Shown: piece after piece, positions 27,901 through 36,106 of the stretch
How the letters are laid out: every line of letters begins with the position of its first letter
Numbering within the stretch: the stretch's first letter is position 1
NCBI GenBank assembly: GCA_022402525.1
Contig: JAKRSB010000139.1
Span: 39,457 to 103,456 of the forward strand
Reading direction: 5' to 3'
Source: Thermosynechococcaceae cyanobacterium MS004
Lineage (GTDB): Bacteria; Cyanobacteriota; Cyanobacteriia; Thermosynechococcales; Thermosynechococcaceae
DNA: 64,000 nt
The notes under the pieces: generated by a model
Seen by the model: only the letters and a program-made list of their open reading frames with translations
What the model was told of the DNA's origin: nothing
The model's database searches: none
Made by a program: the position numbers and the translations under genes

Positions 27901-28734
27901 CTACCAGGCTTTGAGCTGCAGGATCGTCACCTCTGGCGGACAGAACAAGCGTCCTGGATGATGGGTGCCTAGCCCCCGATTCACGTAGAGTAAATTATTC
28001 CCCACGCGATGTAGACCCTGTGCCCAGTCCCAGTACTGCACAATCTTGTCGCAGTTTTTGGTTAGCGGCTTCAGCCAGTGCTGAACGGATTTATGGCTAT
28101 TTTTTCGGATGGTTCTCAACCCCCTGACCATCGGGCCATAGCCCGGTAAAATAATTTGTCCACCGTGGGTATGCCCCGAAAGCTGAAGGTCAACCCGATG
28201 GTTCTGAAGCGTGTTGGCGCTATCAGGGTTATGGGACAGGACAATGCGAGGGGTCTGGGACGAGATTTGCGCCATGACGGGGTGCGGGTTGAACTGGGGT
28301 GACCAGTAGTCTCTCAGCCCCACAAGGGCTAAGTCTTCGCCACAGGGATAAACCACTTCGTCCCAGAGGACGCGAATGCCAACCCCTGTCAGGGCGCGGG
28401 TAATGGTAGATCGAGACAGGGGTTGGTAGAGGTCGTGGTTGCCCAAGACGGCATAGGTACCCAGGCGGCTTTGCAGGGTGCTGAGGTATTTTGTGAGTTC
28501 ATGGATGGGGCTAGGGGTGTCGGTTACGTAGTCCCCGGTTAGCACAATGAGGTCAGGGTGGGCGGCATTGGTCAAGGCGATCGCCTCTTCCAGCAGTTGC
28601 GGAGACAGGCGCACCCCGTCAAAATGAAAATCAGAAAGCTGCACCATCTTCAGTCCATCCAGGTGTCGAGGCAGATCTCGGACAGGAACTGTAATCTCTT
28701 CAACGCTGAGGGAGCCGACGAGCAGATGGTTCAT
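27901..28734 (-). CDS. Calcineurin-like metallophosphoesterase
   Basis: About 277 residues. The metal-binding series is complete and in order: DFHFDG, GDYV, GNHD, LSHNPD and GHTHGG. The pattern is that of the YkuE/YaeI-like phosphodiesterase family, which acts on UDP-diacylglucosamine-type or other lipid phosphodiesters; the substrate here is unknown. Internal ATG at 28734 (MNHLLVGSLSVEEITV) is preferred; the upstream extension to 28839 is rich in Pro/Arg and unlike the family. No signal peptide with this start. Confidence 0.85.
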   Translation of the reverse strand: MNHLLVGSLSVEEITVPVRDLPRHLDGLKMVQLSDFHFDGVRLSPQLLEEAIALTNAAHPDLIVLTGDYVTDTPSPIHELTKYLSTLQSRLGTYAVLGNHDLYQPLSRSTITRALTGVGIRVLWDEVVYPCGEDLALVGLRDYWSPQFNPHPVMAQISSQTPRIVLSHNPDSANTLQNHRVDLQLSGHTHGGQIILPGYGPMVRGLRTIRKNSHKSVQHWLKPLTKNCDKIVQYWDWAQGLHRVGNNLLYVNRGLGTHHPGRLFCPPEVTILQLKAW

Positions 28735-29059
28735 GGCGGGTGGTTTTGAATGGGTGGTTCGGTTATAAATGCTGCTGGCAAGCGCGTTATCTAAAAAATC
28801 AGCGGGGTGAGAGGGCGGTCTAGCGCGATCGCATTGCACCCTATTCTGTGAGCGGTAACAGCTTCATTGAACTGGACAAAGGTTATGACAACATCAAGCC
28901 ATGCTTAAGTCATCCCTTTAATCTGTCTCTTCCAGGCACCCAGATTCACTCACCCAGATCCACTCACCCAGAAGCCATTCGTGGAAAACTGGATGAGGGA
29001 CGAGATGGGGGACGAGATGGGGGACAGCATACAGTCAAGTGGGGTAAGGAGAACAACGG

Positions 29060-30118
29060 ATGCCGACATTACAAGACCTTCAGCGTCAGCGGGGCGCTCA
29101 GTTTCAAGATAACAAGGTTCCTCTAACCTTTGGAGACGAGGGACAGGCGATCGCCGCAGTGAAGTCTGGCGTGGCGCTCTATGACCGCAGCCACTGGGGA
29201 CGGCTAAAGCTGGGCGATCGCGATCGGCTCTCGTTTTTGCATAACCAAACCACCAATGACCTAAAGCGCCTTCAGCCCGGTGAAGGCTGCGAGACGGTGT
29301 TGCTTACCTCTACCGCCCGCACCATTGATTTGCTGAGCGCCTACGTCACGGAAGAAGATATTTTGATCCTCACCTCCCCCCAGCGGCGCACGGACATTCT
29401 GTCCTGGCTGGATCGCTATATTTTCTTTGGCGATAAAGTTCAGCTTACGGACAGCACGGACGAAACCGTTTGCTTTAGCCTCCTGGGGCCAAAAAGTACC
29501 GAACTGCTCAAAACTCTGGGTGTAGAAACTCTCCCTCAAACGCTCGATCATCACTGCCTCAGCGCGATCGCTAATGTGACGGTCAGAATTGCTTACGGCA
29601 GTGGATTAAGCGGCCCTGGGTATACGGCGATCGCCGAGAAGTCTCAGGGTGCTGCGCTGTGGCAGGCTTTTGCCGAAGCGGGTGCGGTGCCGCTGGGTGA
29701 GCAAACCTGGGAGGAACTGCGGATTAAAGCGGGTCGTCCAGTGGCGGGGGCCGAGCTAACGGAAGACTATAACCCCCTCGAAGCAGGACTCTGGCAGACG
29801 ATTTCGTTCAATAAGGGCTGCTATATCGGGCAAGAAACCATTGCTCGACTCAACACCTATAACGGCGTAAAACAGCAGCTTTGGGGATTGCAATTTGCCG
29901 AGTCAAGTCATCCTGAAGCCCTCGCCCCTGGTGAGCTGATTTACCTGGATGATCAAAAAGTGGGCACCCTGACCAGCCTCAGCGCCGACCACAGCTTTGG
30001 CCTGGGCTACCTCAAAACCAAAGCGGGTGGGGCTGGCCTTTCGGTGCGGATTGGGGAGGCGATCGCGATCGCAACGGAGGTTCCGTTTCTCTCACGAGAA
30101 CCAGCTAAAACCCCTTAA
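29060..30118 (+). CDS. ygfZ: YgfZ/GcvT-family folate-binding protein
   Basis: 352 residues of the aminomethyltransferase fold. The hallmark KGCYIGQETIARL, with the conserved cysteine, is at about 253-265. YgfZ uses folate to help repair or assemble Fe-S clusters, including in radical-SAM enzymes such as MiaB, which is encoded elsewhere in this window. A ribosome site (AAGGAGAA) precedes the ATG. The upstream gap 28840-29059 contains short direct repeats (ACTCACCCAGA; GACGAGATGGGG) and no gene. Confidence 0.9.
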   Translation: MPTLQDLQRQRGAQFQDNKVPLTFGDEGQAIAAVKSGVALYDRSHWGRLKLGDRDRLSFLHNQTTNDLKRLQPGEGCETVLLTSTARTIDLLSAYVTEEDILILTSPQRRTDILSWLDRYIFFGDKVQLTDSTDETVCFSLLGPKSTELLKTLGVETLPQTLDHHCLSAIANVTVRIAYGSGLSGPGYTAIAEKSQGAALWQAFAEAGAVPLGEQTWEELRIKAGRPVAGAELTEDYNPLEAGLWQTISFNKGCYIGQETIARLNTYNGVKQQLWGLQFAESSHPEALAPGELIYLDDQKVGTLTSLSADHSFGLGYLKTKAGGAGLSVRIGEAIAIATEVPFLSREPAKTP

Positions 30119-30197
30119 ATGCCTTCCATACAACGCCTTTTATGCAATGCCTTCCATGCAACGCCTGTTCTTTTCCGTTCGTCTTGACGTTTCGTCT

Positions 30198-30233
30198 CAA
30201 CGAATTGCTCAACGAATTGCTCAATGTATTGCT
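30198..30233. repeat. 12-bp tandem repeat upstream of hpnB
   Basis: Three 12-base units (CAACGAATTGCT type) lie directly before the hpnB ribosome-binding region. A further set of CCTTCCATACAACG-like repeats lies at about 30120-30165. Confidence 0.7.
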
Positions 30234-30254
30234 CAATGCCTTTAGGGAATTGCC

Positions 30255-31469
30255 ATGACTCAGATTTATCAGCCCCTCATCGCGCTGGCAGCCATCTCTA
30301 GCGCAAGCTGGCTGTATCTGCTGGCCTTTCGTGGACGGTTTTGGCTTTGTGATCAGCGCCTATCCCCAGCCCTCGACCAAACCCTAGACCCGTGGCCATC
30401 CATTTGGGCGATCGTGCCAGCACGCAACGAAGCGTCCGTGCTACCCCAGTCTTTGCGCAGTCTGCTGAGTCAGACCTACCCTGGTCGTTTTCAGGTCATG
30501 CTGGTCGATGATCAAAGCACCGATGGCACAGCAGACGTGGCCCGCCAAACCGCTCAGGTTTGCAGTGCTGAAGACGCTTTACAGATCATCACCACTGAGC
30601 CATTGCCCACAGGCTGGTCAGGGAAGCTCTGGGCGGTGCATCAAGGCATAGCGCAGGTGATGCAAGCTCAACATGAGCCGCTGCCGGACTATTTTTTGCT
30701 CACCGATGCCGATATTTTTCACGGGGTAGACAATCTGAAACAGCTTGTCCTCAAAGCTGAGCGAGATCGGCTGGACTTGGTCTCGCTCATGGTGCTGCTG
30801 CGCTGCGAAAGCCTGTGGGAAAAGCTCTTAATTCCGGCCTTTGTCTTTTTCTTTCAGAAGCTGTATCCCTTTCCCTGGGTGAATCAGCCGCAAAATGCGA
30901 TGGCGGCGGCGGCGGGGGGCTGTATTCTGGTGCGCCGCGATGTGCTGATGGCAGTAGGTGGCATTGAGGTGATTCGTAAAGCCCTGATCGATGACTGCGC
31001 TCTTGGCGCGGCTATTAAACACCACCGCAACCCTCAAGGAAACACTGGCCGCATCTGGCTGGGCCTAACCACCACTACCACCAGCCTGCGTCCCTACCCT
31101 TCCCTCCAGACCATCTGGGAAATGGTGGCGCGCACCGCCTTTACCCAGCTCAGCTATTCCGTGGGGCTGCTGCTGCTCTCTTTGCTGGGAATGACTCTGC
31201 TCTATGCTTTCCCACCCGTGGGGTTGGCTTGGGGTTGGGTGATGGGGACAAGTGCGATCGCCCTTTTGGCGGGGTTGGCTTGGGCGCTCATGACGCTGGC
31301 CTACTGGCCGACGATCCGGCTCTATGGCCTCTCGCCCCTCTGGGCGCTCACCTTGCCCCTGGTGGGCTTGCTCTATACCCTGATGACCGTGGACTCAGCG
31401 GTGCGCCACTTTCAGGGACGGGGCGGGGCCTGGAAGGGTAGAGTCTATGCCACCGAAACGGTGAAGTAA
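30255..31469 (+). CDS. hpnB: HpnB, hopanoid-associated glycosyltransferase family 2
   Basis: 404 residues. An N-terminal helix precedes the GT2 catalytic domain (IWAIVPARNEASVLPQSL; VMLVDDQSTDGT; LLTDADIFH). Very characteristic HpnB stretches follow (LDLVSLMVLLRCESLWEKLL, AAAGGCILVRRDVL, ALIDDCALGAAIK), then three C-terminal membrane helices. The family is found with hopanoid biosynthesis genes, but its exact sugar and acceptor are not established. No squalene-hopene cyclase lies in the window. cofG follows after 16 bases. Confidence 0.88.
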   Translation: MTQIYQPLIALAAISSASWLYLLAFRGRFWLCDQRLSPALDQTLDPWPSIWAIVPARNEASVLPQSLRSLLSQTYPGRFQVMLVDDQSTDGTADVARQTAQVCSAEDALQIITTEPLPTGWSGKLWAVHQGIAQVMQAQHEPLPDYFLLTDADIFHGVDNLKQLVLKAERDRLDLVSLMVLLRCESLWEKLLIPAFVFFFQKLYPFPWVNQPQNAMAAAAGGCILVRRDVLMAVGGIEVIRKALIDDCALGAAIKHHRNPQGNTGRIWLGLTTTTTSLRPYPSLQTIWEMVARTAFTQLSYSVGLLLLSLLGMTLLYAFPPVGLAWGWVMGTSAIALLAGLAWALMTLAYWPTIRLYGLSPLWALTLPLVGLLYTLMTVDSAVRHFQGRGGAWKGRVYATETVK

Positions 31470-31485
31470 CTGACCAGTGAAATAC

Positions 31486-32475
31486 ATGACCGTGATCGAA
31501 CAGCTCCCCCTTACCGCCACAGTGACCTATAGCCCTGCATTCACCCTGGTGCCCACCTACGAATGCTTCAATCGCTGTGCCTACTGCAACTTCCGCACCG
31601 ACCCAGGCAAAAGCCCCTGGCTCTCGCTTCAGGAGGCCAAAACCCAGCTCTCAGCCCTACAGTCCAGCGATATTTGCGAAATCCTCGTGCTGAGTGGCGA
31701 AGTGCATCCGCAAAGCGCAAGGCGTGGGGAGTGGTTTGAGCGGATTTACGGCATTTGTGAGCTAGCGCTCTCTATGGGGTTTTTGCCCCATACCAATGCA
31801 GGGCCGCTGCTCTACGAGGAAATGGTGCAGCTCAAGCAGGTCAATGTCTCCCTAGGGCTCATGCTAGAGCAGTTGACCCCGCGCCTCCGGTCAACGGTGC
31901 ATCGTTATGCGCCGAGTAAAGAGCCTACCCTCCGCTTAGAGCAGCTCGACTGGGCAGGACAGCTCCACATTCCCTTCACTACGGGCCTACTCCTGGGGCT
32001 GGGCGAAACGGCCTCAGAGCGTGAAGAAACCCTGATGGCGATCGCCTCCAGCCATCAGCGCTGGGGACATATCCAAGAAGTGATTCTGCAGCCCTATCGT
32101 CCAGGGGAACAGGAAGATTGGCAGGGGGCTGGGTTTGCAGCGCAAGAGCTGGTGGCGCTTGTGGCGATCGCCCGTCAGATCTTGCCGCCAGACATTACCA
32201 TTCAGATTCCTCCCAACCTGGTGAGTGAGCCTCAGACCTTACTGGCCTGCCTAGAGGCGGGTGCCAGAGACTTGGGCGGACTTGTCCCCCACGACCACGT
32301 CAACCCTACCTATCGTCACCTTGCCCTAGGGCAAATTCAGCAGCAGCTAGCGGCTCAGGGCTGGCACTTACAGCCCCGTCTCCCCATTTATCCCCAGTAT
32401 GATGGAGGACTACCCAGCGCCTTGAGGGAGCAGGTAAAACGCTGGCGTGGGCGTCTCGCAGAGAGTAGACTGTAG
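31486..32475 (+). CDS. cofG: CofG, 7,8-didemethyl-8-hydroxy-5-deazariboflavin (Fo) synthase subunit
   Basis: 329 residues. Radical-SAM motif CFNRCAYCNF (C-x3-C-x2-C) near residue 25, then the GEVHP and HTNAGPL patterns typical of CofG. With CofH it makes Fo, used in cyanobacteria as the antenna chromophore of some DNA photolyases. CofH and a photolyase are not in the window. I prefer ATG at 31486 to the GTG at 31477. Probably co-transcribed with hpnB. Confidence 0.92.
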   Translation: MTVIEQLPLTATVTYSPAFTLVPTYECFNRCAYCNFRTDPGKSPWLSLQEAKTQLSALQSSDICEILVLSGEVHPQSARRGEWFERIYGICELALSMGFLPHTNAGPLLYEEMVQLKQVNVSLGLMLEQLTPRLRSTVHRYAPSKEPTLRLEQLDWAGQLHIPFTTGLLLGLGETASEREETLMAIASSHQRWGHIQEVILQPYRPGEQEDWQGAGFAAQELVALVAIARQILPPDITIQIPPNLVSEPQTLLACLEAGARDLGGLVPHDHVNPTYRHLALGQIQQQLAAQGWHLQPRLPIYPQYDGGLPSALREQVKRWRGRLAESRL

Positions 32476-32507
32476 CAGCTGATCATAGGCTTGTATGGCT
32501 TCTACGG

Positions 32508-32858
32508 ATGACTTCTAACACCCCCGACCACGAGAATCCCTGGGAGACTCCACCCCTAGCGCTCGACCCAGAACTCATCGAAACGTCGCAGCGGTTAGTG
32601 GCTTTGTCGGAGGAGGCATTTCCTGCCCCGCCCCATCCAGCGCCCATCCCTAAGGCAGAGGCTTCTCATCCCCAGCTTGATCCCAAACTTGTTGAGCTAG
32701 AGCGCCAGAATCAGTATCTGTTTCAGCGCAACGTCAACCTAGTGGCTCAGGTCGCGGAACTGGAGGTGCAGAATCGCCGTTTGTCTGAAGATCTGCTGGC
32801 GCTCAAGCAGTCTGCGCGATCGCCCTGGTATCTTCGTTGGCTAAGGCGCTCAGAATAG
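32508..32858 (+). CDS. Conserved hypothetical coiled-coil protein
   Basis: 116 residues. The first half is Pro-rich and disordered. The second half (about 62-103, LVELERQNQYLFQRNVNLVAQVAELEVQNRRL) is a predicted coiled coil, ending WYLRWLRRSE. It lies between cofG (32 bases upstream) and a glycosyltransferase (about 70 bases downstream) on the same strand. The coiled coil could pair with the glycosyltransferase, but this is only positional. No known function. Confidence 0.7.
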   Translation: MTSNTPDHENPWETPPLALDPELIETSQRLVALSEEAFPAPPHPAPIPKAEASHPQLDPKLVELERQNQYLFQRNVNLVAQVAELEVQNRRLSEDLLALKQSARSPWYLRWLRRSE

Positions 32859-32929
32859 CGCGCAACCCCCACCCCCCCTGCTTTAATCTCCCCCAGACAA
32901 AAAAACAGACAAGATTGGAGACTGCTGGA

Positions 32930-34159
32930 ATGCCGCGTCGGCCTGTTTTGACCATTTTTTATCAGTTCAACCCTTGGCAGTCCACCATTGGCGGCATTCA
33001 GACAATCATTCGCTACTACATCAAGTACGCGCCCCCAGAGTTCGATATCCGGCTGGTGGGCACTGGCACAGATCCTAAAGCGCCGACGGGCTGCTGGCAA
33101 ACGCGGGAGCTTGACGGGAAGCGACTCCAGTTTATGCCGCTGTTTCACGTTGCCGATGATAACGTCCGCAAAATCATTCCCACTTCTGTCCGCTATACCT
33201 TGGCGCTGCGTGGCAAGCAGCTCGCCTCGGACTTCATGCACTTTCATCGCCTAGAGCCAAGCCTCATGACCCGCCGCTGGCCCGGAGATAAAACCCTATT
33301 TATCCATAACGATATTCACCAGCAAATTAAAAGCCCAGCCGGAGTCAAAAACGCTATTCTGTGGCGGCGCTTCCCCCAGGCGTATTTTGCCCTAGAGCGA
33401 TCGCTCTTGGGGCAGTTTGAGCAAATCCTGTCCTGCAACTCAGACTCCATCGCCTTTTATCGCCAGCAGTACCCCCACTGGGCAGACCGAATTCAGTTGG
33501 TACGCAATACCGTGGATAACGAACAGTTTTATCCGCTTTCCCCCGCTGATCGCGATCGTCAACGTCAGGCACTCGCCCACAAAATGGGGCTACCGTCCGA
33601 GACGCGATTTTTACTGTTTGCAGGGCGGCTGCACCCCCAAAAAGATCCGGTGCTGCTCCTCCAGGCGATCGCTGCGCTCAACCATCTCCACGCCCAATTA
33701 CCTCACCCCCACTTACCCCACGTCCACTTACTCATTGCCGGGGAGGGAGAATTGCTGTCCGTCGTCAAAGCCGAAATCCAAGCCCTGGGACTCAGCAAAA
33801 CAGTCTCACTATTGGGGGCTGTCCCCCTTCCAGAACTTGCCGCCCTCCACCGCGTCTCTGAAGCCGTTGTCTTGACCAGCGCCTACGAAGGACTTCCCCT
33901 TGTGGTGCTAGAAGCCCTAGCGTCCGGTACGCCCGTCGTCACCACCCGCTGCGGCGAAACCCCAAGGTTTTTGACGCCCCACAGCGGCTTAATTTGTGAA
34001 GAACGCACCCCCAAGGCGATCGCTGCTGCGCTGCACCAGATACTGCAAGAGGCTCGACCCTTTACGATGCAAGCCTGTCTAGAGGTTGCCAAACCTTTTC
34101 AGGTGCGCGAGGTGATTGGACAAGTGTATGCGCGTATGTATGATAGATGGGCAACTTAA
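32930..34159 (+). CDS. Glycosyltransferase family 4
   Basis: About 409 residues with the GT-B layout. The N-terminal acceptor domain contains a GGIQT loop. The C-terminal nucleotide-sugar domain has FAGRLHPQKDPVLLLQAI and the EX7E-type motif around EGLPLVVLEALASGTPVV. It transfers an activated sugar to a growing glycan or lipid in the cytoplasm. I chose ATG at 32930, preceded by TTGGAGA; the open frame's earlier start lies inside the previous gene. Confidence 0.88.
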   Translation: MPRRPVLTIFYQFNPWQSTIGGIQTIIRYYIKYAPPEFDIRLVGTGTDPKAPTGCWQTRELDGKRLQFMPLFHVADDNVRKIIPTSVRYTLALRGKQLASDFMHFHRLEPSLMTRRWPGDKTLFIHNDIHQQIKSPAGVKNAILWRRFPQAYFALERSLLGQFEQILSCNSDSIAFYRQQYPHWADRIQLVRNTVDNEQFYPLSPADRDRQRQALAHKMGLPSETRFLLFAGRLHPQKDPVLLLQAIAALNHLHAQLPHPHLPHVHLLIAGEGELLSVVKAEIQALGLSKTVSLLGAVPLPELAALHRVSEAVVLTSAYEGLPLVVLEALASGTPVVTTRCGETPRFLTPHSGLICEERTPKAIAAALHQILQEARPFTMQACLEVAKPFQVREVIGQVYARMYDRWAT

Positions 34160-34801
34160 TCCATTCATAATCCATTGATTAATCGGCCATTTATGAAAGC
34201 GTTTTTGCGCTACCCTTAAGCAACTCTGTTGTCGTCACTTAAGGAAATATAAACACTTGCAACATTAATCACGCGAAGTTAAGCTACTGGGGGAGTGTCG
34301 CCATTCGAGACGAGCCAGCCTAATCAGAAATCTAACGCTAGATTAGATCCTCTAATGCTTTAGCGCAAAACACTGATTAAAAGTCTCTCCTGTGTCGTGA
34401 ATTTAAAATAATCACTTAAGGCAGGTTTTTGTCTTGAATCTTATGCTTTTTATAAATCCTTTCGAGGCGTTGCTTCAGGTTTAAATTGTCTAAGTCTCTG
34501 AAGTTTATAAGGTTTGTATGAACAAAGTTTATATAGACAAATTGTTTTAGAGAGACACAGTCTAGATGTCAGCTAAATCTCAGACACATAAAACTGTATC
34601 TTTTTGAAATGTGAGCTTACGCTGTTTTAAGATCTCATCAATTTGACAGTTTTAGCTTATTAGCTTGCTGCGCCAGTAAGAATGATAGCTATCACAAAAT
34701 ATGGCAGAAAAACAGCTGACTTGTTCTGCTATTCGGGTTGCATGACGCTTTTGCTGACGGGGGGAATTGTTTGTTTTATATGGTTTTAGAGAACAAGCTT
34801 C
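34160..34801. promoter_or_regulatory. Long AT-rich leader before the exopolysaccharide cluster
   Basis: 642 bases without a convincing gene, visibly richer in A and T than its neighbours. Near its start are CCTTAAG (34214-34220) and CTTAAGG (34238-34244) arms enclosing a smaller CAAC-TCT-GTTG hairpin. The 10-mer TCACTTAAGG recurs at 34412-34421. The layout suggests a long regulatory leader or a recently acquired segment. Confidence 0.5.
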
Positions 34802-35986
34802 ATGAGAATTGCGGTTATTGGTGCAAAGGGATTGCCTCCTCGCCAAGGTGGAATTGAGCACTACTGTGCTGAAGTTTTTCCAAAAATTGTTGAGCAAGGA
34901 CATTCTGTTGATCTTTTTGCCCAATCTTCCTATACGGGCTCAACTTGGGGTGAGAAGTATGCCTTTCGGGGGGTCAATGTCAAAGTGATTCCCAGCCCAG
35001 GAATTAACGGCATTGATACCTTTATGACCTCGGCGCTGGCCGCCCTGTACTCAACCCGAAAGTCCTATGACGTGATTCACTTTCATGCTCTGGGGCCAGG
35101 TTTATTCTGTCTTCTGCCCCGCTTGGTGACGCGCTCCAAAATTGTGCTGACCTGCCATGGCCTAGACTGGAAGCGTGCAAAGTGGGGTAATTTCTCCAGC
35201 GGTGTGATTCGCCTCGGCGAGAAGACAGCCGTCCAGTTTGCCCATGAAATTGTAGTGGTTTCTGCCGACCTCCAACGATACTTTAAAAAGACCTACGAGC
35301 GCCCTACGGTCTTTATTTCCAATGCCCCCGCCAGCTATTTAGCGTCGGATTTAGATTTTTCCTTTGTGAGAGGTCTAGGGCTTCAGACGCATCAGTACGC
35401 GGTGTTTTTAGGGCGGCTGGTGCCGGAAAAATGCCCTCACCTATTGATTCAGGCGTTCAAGGCGCTTCAGGCCAAAAATCTCAAGCTGGTTCTGGTTGGC
35501 GGCAATGGGGGCGGCGATCAGTACACGGCTAGCCTCTACCAGCTTGCGGCCAACAATCCCAACATTATTTTTACGGGAGAACTCCAGGGGACAAAGCTCT
35601 CTGAAGTGGTGCGCGGGGCGCGTCTGTTTGTGTTGCCGTCCAACTTAGAAGGGTCTCCTTTGGCTCTATTGGAGGCCATGCGAGAGGGGATTCCCGTGGT
35701 GGCTAGCGACATTGAGCCCCATCGTGAACTGCTACACCCAGATCGAGGACTGCTGTTCAAGCGTGGAGACTGTGAGTCCCTGCGGCAAAATCTTGACTGG
35801 GCGCTGAACCATGAGGGGGAGATGCAGCGCATGGCTCAGAAGTCTCAGCGGCATACAGCGCTCCACCACAGCTGGAGTCGGGTTGCAGCAGAAACGCTTC
35901 AGGTCTATCAGTCCCTTTGTGGCGATCCAGTCCCGGCCATTTATTCAGAGCCTTGCCGTTCGAGCGCCAGAGGATATAGTAGATGA
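34802..35986 (+). CDS. Glycosyltransferase family 4 (DUF1972-type N-terminus)
   Basis: 394 residues. The N-terminus MRIAVIGAKGLPPRQGGIEHY is typical of rhamnosyl/GT4 enzymes with a DUF1972 acceptor domain. The C-terminal GT1 domain has FLGRLVPEKCPHLLIQAF and NLEGSPLALLEAMREGIPVV. It probably adds a sugar to the exopolysaccharide repeat unit at the inner membrane. First gene after the long leader; the receiver/co-polymerase fusion follows after 120 bases. Confidence 0.9.
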   Translation: MRIAVIGAKGLPPRQGGIEHYCAEVFPKIVEQGHSVDLFAQSSYTGSTWGEKYAFRGVNVKVIPSPGINGIDTFMTSALAALYSTRKSYDVIHFHALGPGLFCLLPRLVTRSKIVLTCHGLDWKRAKWGNFSSGVIRLGEKTAVQFAHEIVVVSADLQRYFKKTYERPTVFISNAPASYLASDLDFSFVRGLGLQTHQYAVFLGRLVPEKCPHLLIQAFKALQAKNLKLVLVGGNGGGDQYTASLYQLAANNPNIIFTGELQGTKLSEVVRGARLFVLPSNLEGSPLALLEAMREGIPVVASDIEPHRELLHPDRGLLFKRGDCESLRQNLDWALNHEGEMQRMAQKSQRHTALHHSWSRVAAETLQVYQSLCGDPVPAIYSEPCRSSARGYSR

Positions 35987-36106
35987 AATATCGAGGGGGC
36001 TTCTAAAATTTTGGGTTAGTTTTAGGAGCAATTGACTGTCATTATTGGCTGTCATTATTGACTGTAATTATTCCAAGAGTCTTCCGTATTCCCGAAAGAG
36101 TTGACT

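Noticed and set aside
34652..34924. A 90-codon minus-strand frame before the glycosyltransferase
   Set aside because: It overlaps the well-supported glycosyltransferase start, is rich in Asn/Ser/Arg without a domain pattern and has no ribosome site.
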